A DNA stretch of 64,000 nt, from the NCBI GenBank assembly GCA_965644295.1, contig CBFFRP010000288.1, forward strand, positions 558,001 through 622,000, written 5' to 3'. The notes below the pieces were generated by a model. The model saw nothing but the letters and a program-made list of their open reading frames with translations, was not told the origin of the DNA and made no database searches. Both the position numbers and the translations under genes were made by a program. The DNA comes from Paraphysomonas bandaiensis. Taxonomy: Eukaryota; Chrysophyceae. Shown in pieces: positions 10,801-22,179 of the stretch; the stretch's first letter is position 1; each line of letters starts with the position of its first letter.

Positions 10801-11110
10801 TCCCGCCTCACACACAAATCCCACCGACCTAATCCAAACGAATTTATCACCGTCCAGACCCCCACAAAGACGCCGTCTCCGGCAACTCCATCTACTCCCG
10901 AGGTCCAAAAAGAGCACAGCATCAGTGCCCATACATTTAATGCCTCCTCCAACTCACAGCCCACCAACCTAGAAATCGGTACACTCAGGAGCTTAATACA
11001 ATTTTTTCCTGAGCCCCCACCTAACCCAGTGGAGTCTCATCCCAAGGGGAGACCTTCAGATCACACGCGCCGGTGAGTCCCAGGACACACGATCATGGCG
11101 AGCCTCGCAA
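10801..11110 (+). pseudogene. LINE ORF1 tail and start of ORF2, truncated
   Basis: An open frame from upstream of 10801 to the TGA at 11074-11076 is rich in Pro, Ser and Thr and ends with 'LRSLIQFFPEPPPNPVES'. This resembles the C-terminal end of an ORF1 protein of a LINE-type element. An ATG at 11095 begins 'MASLAINIKNG', a plausible ORF2 start, but the sequence changes into a foldback arm within about 30 bases. I read this as a deletion derivative in which almost all of ORF2 was lost. No zinc-knuckle is visible in the piece; assignment to a LINE is inference. Confidence 0.4.
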
Positions 11111-11121
11111 TCAACATCAAG

Positions 11122-11313
11122 AACGGAAGTGATAGCACCTTCTTGGTGCTTGCAGCGACGCACAAGCAGCTTCTGTAGCGTTAAATAGTAGGATAAAATA
11201 GTTTATTGATTAGTTACGGGTAGAGGTCTAAATAGTATGTCTAGTATTCTTCTAGCCACTAATTAGTGCAGGTTTTCAACGCCTATTGCTAAATATATAA
11301 TAAGACATTCAAT
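11122..11313 (+). repeat. Foldback element, right arm copy
   Basis: Same order of blocks as 10224-10414: 'CTTGGTGCTTGCAGCGACG', 'GTAGCGTTAAATAGTAGGAT', 'GATTAGTTACGGGTAGAGG', 'ATTCTTCTAGCCACTAATT' and a terminal 'CAACGCCTATTGCTAAATA'. Together with the inverted arm at 10416-10565 it brackets the LINE ORF1 fragment. Confidence 0.75.
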
Positions 11314-11429
11314 ATATATATAGCACATTTCACATAACACTATAGTATGCATAATATATATATATTATGCATACTATCAGTGTCCCATGTACCACACAAG
11401 CATTTGGCGATGAGTATGCAGAACAATAT

Positions 11430-11915
11430 ATGCTTGTTTCCCGGAAAAATATCTCCAGTACTTATTCCCCAGAACACCACGAAAAGGAGCGAGTCCGACT
11501 GTGTTGAGGAGGGTTATTATAACACTTTTACTACTTCTTCTTTGAGGAGCCTCTCCTATCTTATACTAGTATTAGTTTTTACAGTTTGATATAACGCACG
11601 ACGACTTACTTATATGAAAAAGTAGTGACTGTCTGATTATTAGCAATAATACGGGTCAGAGCTAATGTTGCAAAACAATTGAACTAACTAGTTTTTAACT
11701 CTGATATTCTACTATATTTGGCGCTACGAATACTGCTTGTGCGTCGCCGCAAGCACCAAGGTTTCACTCTCTGTCCTTAAAAAGTGAACTAGCTCGGATG
11801 CTTGCTATAGCAGGCAGCCCAATACCCCGGATATGCCATTGAGGTGGGCCCATTCTCGGATGCCTGTTTATTCGTCAAGGCCCAAAGACTTCTACACAAA
11901 GTGACACTGGTCAGC
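11430..11915 (-). repeat. Foldback element in reverse orientation (block, arm, block)
   Basis: Three reverse-complement pieces: 11430-11515 (internal block, 'CCCAGAACACCACGAAAAGG'), 11624-11790 (arm, 'TGTCTGATTATTAGCAAT' through 'CTTGTGCGTCGCCGCAAGC'), and 11795-11915 (internal block, 'GCCTGTTTATTCGTCAAGGC'). The order is not that of a single simple copy, so this is probably two overlapping or rearranged insertions. The following stretch to about 12110 is AT-rich and includes 'GACGCAGTGAGCAAAGAAGA', also related to the arm. Confidence 0.6.
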
Positions 11916-12406
11916 ATGAGTAGCTAATTTAATTGGACTATAATTAGCAATTAAATTGCAATTATAATTGTGCGAACTATAACTAATAATTACTATTTAA
12001 TTGCTCATAAGCATTTGCAATTTTATTGTAATTAATTGTTACGCAGCCCTGCTTAGTGCTTAAAGCAATCGCAGAGACGCAGTGAGCAAAGAAGAATGTT
12101 GATATGTTGGCAGAATGGAAGATGAAAGAAAAAAGAAATTCTTTTACTTTTCCGTCACGTTGTGTTCGTCTGACCACATACTTCAAGTATAATTGGCGTC
12201 GGACTGATACTACCTGCAACTCAAAATCGCCTCCTGTGTTGGAGCTGTATGATGTACTAAAAGTTAAATGGAGTACAAGCCGACAGCAACATTTTAATAT
12301 TGTTATTTCGAAGTTTTAATTCAACTTTATATTTATATTGAAAATTTGAGTTTTATAGAGTAGCTCTCTCTCAAGGAAAGGAAGATTAAAACGCTTCTCT
12401 TTGTAG

Positions 12407-12625
12407 TGGCACCGTTTTGAGGAAGTCAGCAAACTTTATCGCCGTTTTTGTCGCATTGACAACAATGGAGATGGTAAAATAAATCTACAAAAGTTTCACC
12501 ACTACCATGAGTTTAAAGAAACTCCATTTTCGAAGATGGTATTACGTGGCTGTGTGTTGTATCGATGGCTTGTATACGGCCTAGTGCAGGTGTTTTCTAG
12601 GATGGATATCAACAATACGGGTTAA
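12407..12625 (+). pseudogene. Calcineurin-B-like EF-hand gene fragment
   Basis: After an AG at 12405-12406 an exon reads 'FEEVSKLYRRFCRIDNNGDG' followed by 'KINLQKFHHY', a good first EF-hand of the calcineurin-B type with Asp/Asn/Asp/Gly ligands. A 51-nt GT-AG intron (12539-12589) joins 'ETPFSKM' to 'VFSRMDINNTG', the start of a second EF-hand loop. The frame then stops at once. No upstream start exon or downstream EF-hands can be joined. It may be a decayed copy or part of a gene broken by the foldback elements to its left. It lies opposite the 3' end of the neighbouring minus-strand gene. Confidence 0.45.
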
Positions 12626-12827
12626 AGAAAACTGGATTCGACTTCAACAGCAGCTGCGTTGTAAGGCTTTACTCAAAGGAATTGCCTTATACAGTGGGTT
12701 ATTAACACACATTATTTTCTGTTACACAACACGAATATTTGGACGAACTGGACTGCAATATATACAATATATCTCAGTCAACACAATAGGATTAATCACC
12801 CACAACGTATCCAAATGAAGCACAATT

Positions 12828-15800
12828 TCAATAACGGCTCTGATTCTTAAAGTTGAGAGGATCACGAGATTGTGATTCCTCCAACTGTCGAGACCTAGCC
12901 ACTTTTTTCTTGTGAGCAACACGGGCAGCCTCTTCTTCCAGACGGCGTCGACGGATCAAGTCCAGCTTTTTTTCTGCCAGAACTAGCTCAGATTCGAGTG
13001 AGGCTTCCGCAGTCTCAGATGAAAGACCAATGTCTGTTGATGCAGCAGCTGCATTCTCCTTACATGCTTTCACCTCTCGCCTAATAATAACCAGTTCTGA
13101 CGATGGGAATACTTTCATATTTGAGAGCAGTTTCAACTCTTCGATCATCTGCCGCTCGATCCTTTGAGTCATTGAAACAAGATCTACAGCTGACCCAATA
13201 GCGCCGCATACTCTGAAACAGTCACTCTCAGTATATCACACACAGAGAGTATGTGTACATAGTTTAATACCTATCAAATTCTCCCTCATGTCTCCACCTC
13301 GACCATGTCGGCCTTTCCCACATGGATACCACTCGCCAGTGGTCCGAGCTCGCTGATTTTGCCTGAGCTTTCAGTGCAGCCTCCAGTCGCTTCCGAGGCC
13401 CAAGATCTATGCATGTTTTGTGCGTGAATGACGCAACAGTATTACGCAGCTTTCCGTCCCACAGCTCCTGAATCAATGTGGACGATCCACGAATTATCTT
13501 AAGGTCTCGATCACTAGTGTCATTCGGGAGATTGAATGCGGACTTCTTAGGAAGGTATTTCGATGATTCCTTCCCTGTTGGCTTGTCTTTGCCGGTGTTC
13601 TTACCTCTCGCACTATCGAGAAATAGTTTAATATCATAGTGATATCTACAGAGGTACTTGGTGGCCGATTCTTTACAAGCCTCTGCCAAACAAGCCCTCC
13701 ATCTGCACACAGTCGAAAGAATGGGAAGTTCAGACGAAGACCCGTCACCAGACCCCAAAATTCCATCTCTATGTGCGATAAGAATCTGCTGGAAAAGGTC
13801 CATATCAGTTAGCATGCCCCCTTCCTGCCCTGACAAGCCATTCGGTGAGTCGACCTGCAGAACCGCTACTGGTGCTTCCCCAGTGGAAAGATCGCTATGC
13901 ACCTCGCTGTCCACTTGACTGCAATCTCGAAACTGAATCATATAAAACCCTCCTGCAGAGTCAGTGCTCTGGCTACGCCGACTCGCACCGTCACAAGCAG
14001 CACCATCATTGCTCGCATCTATGAATGATATACCCGAAAACTCCTCAAAAAATTCCGATGGTATAAGCGCATAAGAGTGGTGTAAACCTTTGTTGACAGC
14101 ATCATTACCACTTGACATGAAAGTTGTGGTGTCAGGACAGTATGACCACGTCCGCTCCATGGGATTATCTGGCAGCAAATCCAAACAGGAAGCTCTATGC
14201 GCAAAGTGCTGCGGCAGGTGCGAGTCGTCCGATACCGTTCGGACGATTCTTCGTCCACTCCGGCTCACCAGAGTGGCACCATGAGGCCAAAGGTAGGTAC
14301 GAAGTAGCTCTATCGAGCAGGGTACAGATATTGGGAGAATAACTTTCATGTCACCCACTGACATGGGTACAGCACCTCGGGCAGTGGTAATCTGATGTCG
14401 ATTCAGAGAATATCACTTAATAATACTTACAAAATGTTACGTACCTCAGTCTTCGGTAGAACTGCTATGACATAGAGCCTCTCCAGGGGTGGTGGCGTTG
14501 TGCTCGAGCATAGCAATGGAAGAAGGGGGTGTGGACACTGCGATCCAATGGTTCTGATCTGGTCGCTACTAATGCTCCCTTCAGATAAGCGGAACGCACT
14601 TGTTTCCGGGAGATTCATCAGTACAGCAGGGGCGAAATGAAAGTAAGAACTGTTATACACATTCTGCACCTAAAACATACATCACCGTATTACTTCATAC
14701 GATAATATAACAACTGCATTGATAGTGAGAACCTTTATGACATCAGGATACATGGATATCATCTCCGCACAGTGATCCTCGGCCTTCACCACCTTCCTAT
14801 GCTGCGAGAGAGCTGCAACTACTTTAAGTGCACCAGGACCACCTTCCCCTATACATTCTCTAAGCTTACGCACAGATTGAAACCCACTTGTAGAGTTCCC
14901 ATCCAATTCAGATTGCGATCCGTCGTCATGTGACCGCGTGTACATATACTGCACTCTATTAAAAGTCGTGTTAACCTGACATGAATCACAATACCTGTAA
15001 GTACTGTAGCATGAATAAACACTTCTGTTCGGGAGAATCTCTGCTAGAAGCCGCCGGAGCAGCATCAGCGCAAACACCACACGCCACCCTTTCCTCCAGA
15101 CAAAAGTACATAAAGTCGTTATACCCAAAAGCTGTGTGCTGAGTAGCGAACCGCGATGCAAAACTGTCAAACTGATTTATTCTGTCCCGCTTGGGACGGT
15201 GTGTAGAAGGCAACTTATCGGAGTGTGCGGCTAAGAGGGTAAGAGTTCGCTGGGCGACTGGACAATATGCGCACGGCCGCATCCACTCAATGACCGAAGC
15301 CGAAACCAACCCGCAGCAACCCAGTGGCTCCACACGTGGAGTGCGGGAAGTCGTATCCTGCTGATGAAATGAGTGCGCACGACTATGCACAGGAGAAGGA
15401 ATGCCATTACGGGAGGCACTACTACGAGGCCTAGGAGCGTGAGGTGGGGAGGGATATATCATCTGCTGGCATTCCAGTAGTAGGTGCTTCATATCCTCCG
15501 CATTGAAGGCTAGAATGGGGGATGGTGCGCTTGACTGGGTGGATGTTGAAGTGGGCCGAGTCATCGAGTTTCCACCATCATTCCCACGTTTACCACTCCC
15601 ACCTTTGGCTACGTACTTTACCACGGCACATATCACAGGATTTGCCATTTTTTTCGACCGACAAATGCTCTGCAGCAACTGTTGGATGTTCTGGTATTCG
15701 TTTGCATGCCTCCGCGGACATAGCACGCTATATTGTGTCACCATAGTACGCATGGATGTTATGAGTTTTGCACCATCAAGCATGTGCAGTGCCTCATATA

Positions 15801-16281
15801 GTAGTCTGTGAAAGAAGAGTTTCCAACGCATTATGAACACTGACCACACACGATCAATTCTGTTGGCTTGCCGCAAATATACATGACGACGCTTTGCTCT
15901 TAATATCGCCTTTCCGTACTCCCCTAACACTTCAAAAACGAGCTCTCTCATTCTTCTTTCAGCTACAATGTTCTGACAGATTAACTGCCTGAGAGTAAAG
16001 CAATACTGCTGAGAACACTTTTCGATTGCCATTTGTTTCCTGTTCTCAAGTTGCGCGGATATAATCTGAGATTCCTCTAGGCTTGCTGCCAGTCGATTCA
16101 GCACACTTAATCTCAACTTTTTCATATGATTTATCTTTTCTTTACATTCAGCAAGCACGGATTCTTTAGAAGCTTCGAAAGTGAAACCGGGATGCTTTTC
16201 ATTCCGCTTCCGACCATTTTCTAAGCCTTCACTTAGTCGTGACTGCATACACGCAAAAGTACTTCTGAATATATCATCCAT
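12828..16281 (-). CDS. Unrecognised 1,076-residue coiled-coil protein
   Basis: Five exons on the minus strand: 16281-15005, 14955-14733, 14669-14445, 14391-13271, 13212-12828; introns are GT-AG, 49-63 nt, and phases close to 1,076 codons plus stop. I do not recognise the family. Residues about 1-180 are helical and charged (Arg/Lys/Glu/Gln rich), likely coiled coil. About 235-340 is a Ser/Pro/Thr-rich linker. Later segments include a Cys/His cluster, 'RWRACLAEACKESATKYL' followed by 'CRYHY', that could bind a metal. The last about 115 residues are again strongly helical ('EEAARVAHKKKVARSRQL'). It diverges from the FAN/NSMAF gene. A scaffold or cytoskeletal role is possible, but nothing in the sequence establishes it. 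Confidence 0.65.
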
Positions 16282-16939
16282 GTCCGTAGTTATCCCTATT
16301 TCTGCTATTATATCACAGTTAAATAATTAAAGGTAGAAAGCCCATCCCGAGTTGGAGTATCAAATACTTCTAAAGGCGTGATACACTTATGATAATCTAT
16401 GTACCTACGCAGATTGATTTTCTTGGTAATTGACAACCTCTACAGGTGAATAAAACAGCGCTCGTTAATAGGACAGTGAGTTGGGATGGTTGTTATGCGG
16501 TCTGGTGCTCGTAAGAGATCCCACAGCAGTAGAGTTTCCAGTTGGAGCTATTTTAAAAGGACCTCCATGCCTGTTGTCTATTGGCATGGCATACTACTCG
16601 TACTCCGCCGTACTGTCCTGTATTTCTACAACTAGAGCTCAGAACTCCAAACCCTTAAACATATACACCGTTGTATTCAGAGGAATACAATACCATACAG
16701 ACGTATCAAATATGTACGGATGTGACAATCACCTGTACGTAGTGTTATATACTGAGTGCTGGGTTGTGCTCAACCAAAAGGTAGCATTCATGTTGACTAA
16801 CTCATGATGCCGTTGACATGACCACTTGATAGGCATTGACCAGTGTATATTCAGTTATGATTCGATTGATTTAGACCTTCAGTTACAATGTGTTGAAATT
16901 GAAATCTTTGTAAAGATTGTTTGAAATACCTCTCCAGAT
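16282..16939. promoter_or_regulatory. Divergent intergenic region upstream of the BEACH gene
   Basis: About 660 bp between the start codons of the minus-strand coiled-coil gene and the plus-strand BEACH gene; both promoters should lie here. A 108-codon plus-strand frame (16481-16807) is present but shows no recognisable domain and I treat it as chance. No specific motif can be called. Confidence 0.4.
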
Positions 16940-19900
16940 ATGAGCCACAGAAACTCACAAGGACAGCCATTGTCTTTTTTCTGGGAAAAGAAAACGCATT
17001 CGGGACGGTCAAGGTATGTAAGTATCGTTTATTCTCCTACTTAATGTAAATTTAATGCAAGATTCAATTTACTTCTGCTGGAGTATGGGGAATACTTCTT
17101 CGAAGATTTAAGTGTGTATTTGTACCCTGTGCCCAATGAAAGCCTCGGAAAGGCTTTCCACCAATGCGACGCCCTCAAGATCCAAGGAAGAATGAAATTA
17201 TGCTCTCGATCATTAATATTTGAACCTAGTGATCAACGTAAACCTATCATAAAGTACTTATTTAAAAGATTTCGCAAAGCTGCAGACGCATTTGTCCTCG
17301 ACAAAACTGATCAATTGCACTGCTCAATTGAAGTTTCTGGTTTTTTCTCATTTAAATGTGCAGGGACAGTGGAGATGATGAATAATGGTAAAATTGGACC
17401 TTATCAGTTGGTTGATTTTGCCAATAAAAAAGAAGGGGCGACGATATTGTTCGCTGTTGTTCACTCTGAACTGTCATATGTAATGTCACGTATCAACCAA
17501 CTATACAACATGTACATGTCGACGGAAAGAGATGGCGTTGGTGTTGAGTTCATGTCTATGTTGGCAGCTGCTTCCACTAACTCATTTGACACGTCTCAAC
17601 TTTTAGACTTTCACGAGACTTTTGAACTACAGCAATCCGTACCCGTCAAGAAGATTCGTCCATTGATAGTCAACCCCGGGTGTCTTATGGTCACTGATAA
17701 GCGCGTGTACTTTCAACCAGCCCAGCTTAATAACGTTGGTGACCCTGTTGAACATTATGATTTCAAGAAGATATCTCGCATCTACAAACGCCGCTACCTA
17801 CTGCGACACACAAGTTTGGAGCTGATACTTGTTGATGGAACAAGTGCATTTTTCTGTTTCGAGAGCCGGCGTAGTAGAGATCAGATCCATGATCTATTAT
17901 TTGAAATACTCGTGGGTAGTCACACCTCCAAGCGCCGAGGGAGTCTGAATGTTCAAAGGCTTTCCCTGGAGCACGTCGTCAGGCAGTGGCAGAGGCGGGA
18001 AATATCGAATTTTGAATACCTGATGTATCTGAACAACGAAGCGGACCGATCGATGAATGACCTCACCCAGTACCCAGTTTACCCTCATATCATACAAGAT
18101 TACTCATCTTCCACACTAGACTTGAAAAATCCTTCCACTTTCAGAGACCTATCGAAGCCTATTGGTGCTCTCAATGAGGCTCGATTGGAACACTTCAAGC
18201 AGCGATATCATACCATGCCAGCGCGGGATGACAGTCAGGGCATCCCCCCTCCCTTTCTGTATGGCACGCACTATTCGACACCTGGATATGTTTTGCATTA
18301 CCTTGTGCGTGTTGCGCCAGAGTATATGCTCTGTTTGCAGAATGGCAAATTCGATGCGCCAGACCGATCCTTCTTATCCGTACGGGACAGCTGGGAGTCA
18401 TGCCTGAACAATCCGGCAGATCTGAAGGAACTCATTCCTGAGTTCTTCGTTGGAAATGGAGATTTTCTGGCTAATAATGACGATCTGGATTTGGGGCATC
18501 GACACAGCGGAGAACGTGTGAATGACGTGGACCTTCCTCCGTGGGCAAAGAGCCCACGAGACTACATTCGTAAACACGCGAAAGCGCTTGAGAGCGAGTA
18601 TGTGTCGGCCCATCTGCACGAGTGGATTGACCTTATCTTCGGATATAAGCAACAAGGAGAGGCTGCCAAAGCTGCGGACAATGTATTTTACTACTTAACA
18701 TATGAAGGTGCGGTTGATCTAGAAAAAGAAACGGATTCGCGCCGCCGACGTGCTTTGGAAATGCAAATTCAAGAGTTTGGTCAGACTCCGAAGCAGCTCT
18801 TTGCTGGGCCTCATCCTGTACGTGGCGACCACGCCGCAGAGGTGGTGTTGTGTGAGGATGTTGCCCCTAAGGAGGATCAGGTTTGCAAATATTCAACTGA
18901 GAAAAACGAAATTGGTACAAACAACGGCTCCTGTGTGCAACGAGAGGTGCGAAGAATACATGAGACAGAGAAGTATTCATCCGTTCGTCAGGACCCTTCG
19001 TCTCACATCTCTTCCTCATCAGCTTCGAAAGTTCTCGGGGATGATGTGATGCATGTGGTATTGAGTGAAGCGGATAAGATGACGATTTCTTCACCTGCCA
19101 CCCCAAGTAATAAAAGCACGAACTCTGTGGAAAATATAGCGAAACCGCTACCAAAGCCCCCTCCTACATCTGGTGGGTTTGTCGGATCAATTCTTGGGGC
19201 ATTCTCATCTCCTCGCGGCTCCATATTTCGAACTGCTAGTCCACCTTCCTCTCCTCCAGAGGGGTTAAACGAAGGCTCCAACCCAGCAGATATATCACCT
19301 CGAACATCGAAACATCAGATGTCAACAATTGGAATCGGTGCCGGTGCCAGTGCCAGTACGAAATCGCCATCTTCTTTACCCCGCGCCAGCAGCAGTACGC
19401 CACCTTTGGCTCGCCAAGATACTGCAATTAATTCAGTACCCAGCTCCTCTACAGCAACAAAAAAAACTCAAGCAATGGTGAAGAGTATTCGGCCGCTGTT
19501 CCTCTCTCCATTTCCCTGCCACAGTGAGGGGGTCATGGCAATATCTATTGCTGCAGCTGATTCTAGTGTTATTTGCACTTGTTCCAAGGATGCGTACTTG
19601 AAAGTAAGTATATTCAGTGCTTTAATGTGTTGCTGTAGTATTATTTATTCCTCTGCGTCAACTCGCTTGGAATAATCGATGTGGGTGTCAGGTATTCAAC
19701 ATGGATAGCGATGAACGCAAGTACACGGCAACTATATCATCTCGACGAATATTCTCCCCATCTGATCCCAATCCTGTGAGCGCATGCTGTGTCACATCTG
19801 ACGGATATTCTGTTTTCTTCGCTTGCTTCGACAATGCCATATATAGGTACCGACAAGTGGTGATAAATATCTGCCCGAAACTAATATGTGCATTTACAGC

Positions 19901-20749
19901 TACTCTATTACTAATGCCTGTATGTCGGGAAGAATTTTGGCCCATGATGACTGCGTCTCGGCGTTGGATCTAGATACTAGGTACGTTTCGCTCTCGCGGT
20001 GTAATATTTTTATATGATTACTACTGGAATGGCTTAGCTGCTCGTGGATGGTGTCCGGATCGTGGGACACTGCAGTGAAGTTGTGGCGAGTGAACCGAGA
20101 TGGAAGCGAACGTGAAGCCTACCTGGAGCTGTTTGAACATGAAACGTCAGTGGTTTCAGTCGCTGTCAACGACGGCTGCAGTTATGTGGCTGCCGGTGCG
20201 GAGGATGGGTCGCTGGTTGTGTGGGCGATCGACCCTACAAATAGAACGAGTTCTGTTGCATTCACGAAGCTGATTAGCACTGCATGTAGAAGGTAAGAGC
20301 TGTTGCTACAAAGAAATATTTACATAATTTACGTACTTCACATGTACAGACCTGTTTCTTGTGTTAAATGGCTGCCTCCCTGTCACGGGAAGCCTCAACA
20401 GATCGGATTTTCTAGTGAGCGACTGCTGTGCGCGACAGGGGATGGGCTTGTGGTATGTCTTGATGTTAACGGTCGGTTATTCGCTGCAACGAAAGTACAG
20501 TCAGCGGAAGGAGCTTCGATCGGTGTGAACTCATTAGCTATAGATAGCAGAGGTATTGTGTATGGTGGATGCGAGGATGGGTCTGTGAGATCTTGGTGTA
20601 TGGAAAAAGGGTTCCTCAAGGAATTATTAGTACGGGAAAATGTACACGACGGTGGTGTAGCAGCTGTTGCAATCAGTGGTGATAGTAAAACTTTGATTTG
20701 TGGTGGAGAAAATGGTACTATTACTGCTTGGCTAATTGAAACCGAATAA
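16940..20749 (+). CDS. nsmaf: FAN/NSMAF-type protein: GRAM, PH-BEACH and WD40
   Basis: Complete BEACH-WD40 protein, 1,168 residues in six exons: 16940-17013, 17062-19603, 19692-19846, 19900-19980, 20038-20292, 20350-20749; introns are GT-AG, 48-88 nt. The N-terminus 'RFNLLLLEYGEYFFEDL' then 'GRMKLCSRSLIFEP' matches the GRAM-like start of FAN (factor associated with neutral sphingomyelinase). A PH-like module lies at about 221-305 and the BEACH domain at about 326-612 ('RREISNFEYLMYLNNEADRS', 'YGTHYSTPGYVLHYLVR', 'WIDLIFGYKQQG'). A Ser/Pro-rich linker of about 220 residues precedes WD40 repeats from about 834 to the end ('SGSWDTAVKLWRV', 'EDGSVRSWC'). FAN relatives act in membrane trafficking and receptor signalling. 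The linker makes it longer than animal FAN (about 917 residues). From 17592 onward it is duplicated at 22180-25732. Confidence 0.9.
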
Positions 20750-21146
20750 ATAATATAAGTGCATTTCATTGTTTAATATAGCTGAGCAATGTAGCTCAAT
20801 TTAAATTAGACTGAATACGTAATGATTTTATATTTGAGATGTAGTGTATGTACTAACAGAAGTTGACATTATTTGCTAAGGTTTACTATTCTCAACTGAT
20901 AAGATGAAATTATAAACATTACATGATAAAGAACCTAAGTTGTGTTCGATGTGTTCAACACCATTCATTTACTACTATAGTGTACAAACCACACACTCAG
21001 TGATCGTATCCTGTATAGTCACCCACTTCTACTTCAGTTTCATACTACACAATATAATGTACTAATTACATATATATCTTTCGATCCTTGCATCTCACAT
21101 AATACTGCACTCAATTGCAAGTATATAGAATCTTCAGATCTCAACA

Positions 21147-22179
21147 CTCCCCCTCAATTGAGTGTTGTACTATGACGCCTCCCAGCTATTGAATGCCTGA
21201 GATAAAAAAATTCTTGACAGTAAAATATACTCATCTCTAAGTCTAAACCTCTGTCTAAAAAACTCAGTACCAACTTGCGTCTTCTTTTATCTCTTGGTCC
21301 CTCATGAAACACTTCAGTGGAACTCTTAATTTTCTCTCCAAGATTTCTCTTTCTCTGCTCCATATATGATAAACCAACCAATGACTTTGTATAAATATCT
21401 GCTGCTTGTTGCGATGTATGCATATGCACTAACTTAATCGTATTGAACTGATTGGGATCCACGTGCTCTCTCACCATGTGATACGTAATCTCAATGTGCT
21501 TCGACTTCTTGTGAAACACTGGGTTTTCGGCCAAATCCTGGGCACTCTGACTGTCGATGAAGAATGGTGTGGGTTTGATGAGCCTCAACTTAATCTCACC
21601 CGTCACCCCCCGAACCCATAGCACTTCTTGGAGACCCGAGTAAATACACTGATACTCAGACTGCATGCTTGACGTTGCCACTGTCGTCTGCAGTTTCGAC
21701 TGCCAGACAACAGGCCCTCCCGCTGCAAACCCAACGTACCCCGACGTGGACTTCCTGGAGAGCTGGTCTCCCGCCCAATCCGCGTCAGTAAACATATGGA
21801 AGTCGAACCGTCTACTCCCATATTGAACCCCTTTGTCAATAGAACCACGAATATATTGCCATACGTGTGTTAATAGCTTGCATACTTCAATATTCACCTT
21901 ATTACTGAACCGAGACAGTACTCCCACTGCATAGGCAATATCCGGCCTCGTGTTCATCGATAGGTATAGTAATGCACCTATCAGCGGCCGATATGGGAAG
22001 TTATCTACTATTAGCTGTTCCTCCTCGGTATGCTCATGCCGCGCCCCTTTTGCCACTAAATCCATTGCTTCCGCCGGTAGAGGACTCTTCCGTACCTTTC
22101 GCGGTGGCCCAAGGTACTTTTCAAACTTTTCTAAGATCTTAGCCGCATATACTGATTGGTCAAGACGAATATACTCTGG
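21147..22179 (-). mobile_element. Copia element, copy A: RNase H and RT 3' part, truncated
   Basis: Minus-strand Ty1/copia polyprotein end. It reads 'LIGALLYLSMNTRPDIAYAV', the RNase H motifs 'MFTDADWAGD' and 'TTVATSSMQSEYQCI', and ends near 'AADIYTKSL'. The stop lies at the polypurine tract (GAGGGGGAGTG on the minus strand, 21147-21157). The adjoining LTR ends at 21146; its other edge, somewhere in 20,750-21,000, I could not fix. The element is cut at 22179 by the duplication junction, so it lacks most of RT, integrase, gag and the other LTR. It sits directly 3' of the BEACH gene in opposite orientation. Confidence 0.85.

Noticed and set aside
16481-16807. 108-codon plus-strand frame upstream of the BEACH gene
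   Set aside because: It is in the divergent promoter region, has unremarkable composition and no splice link to the BEACH first exon, which has its own ATG at 16940.
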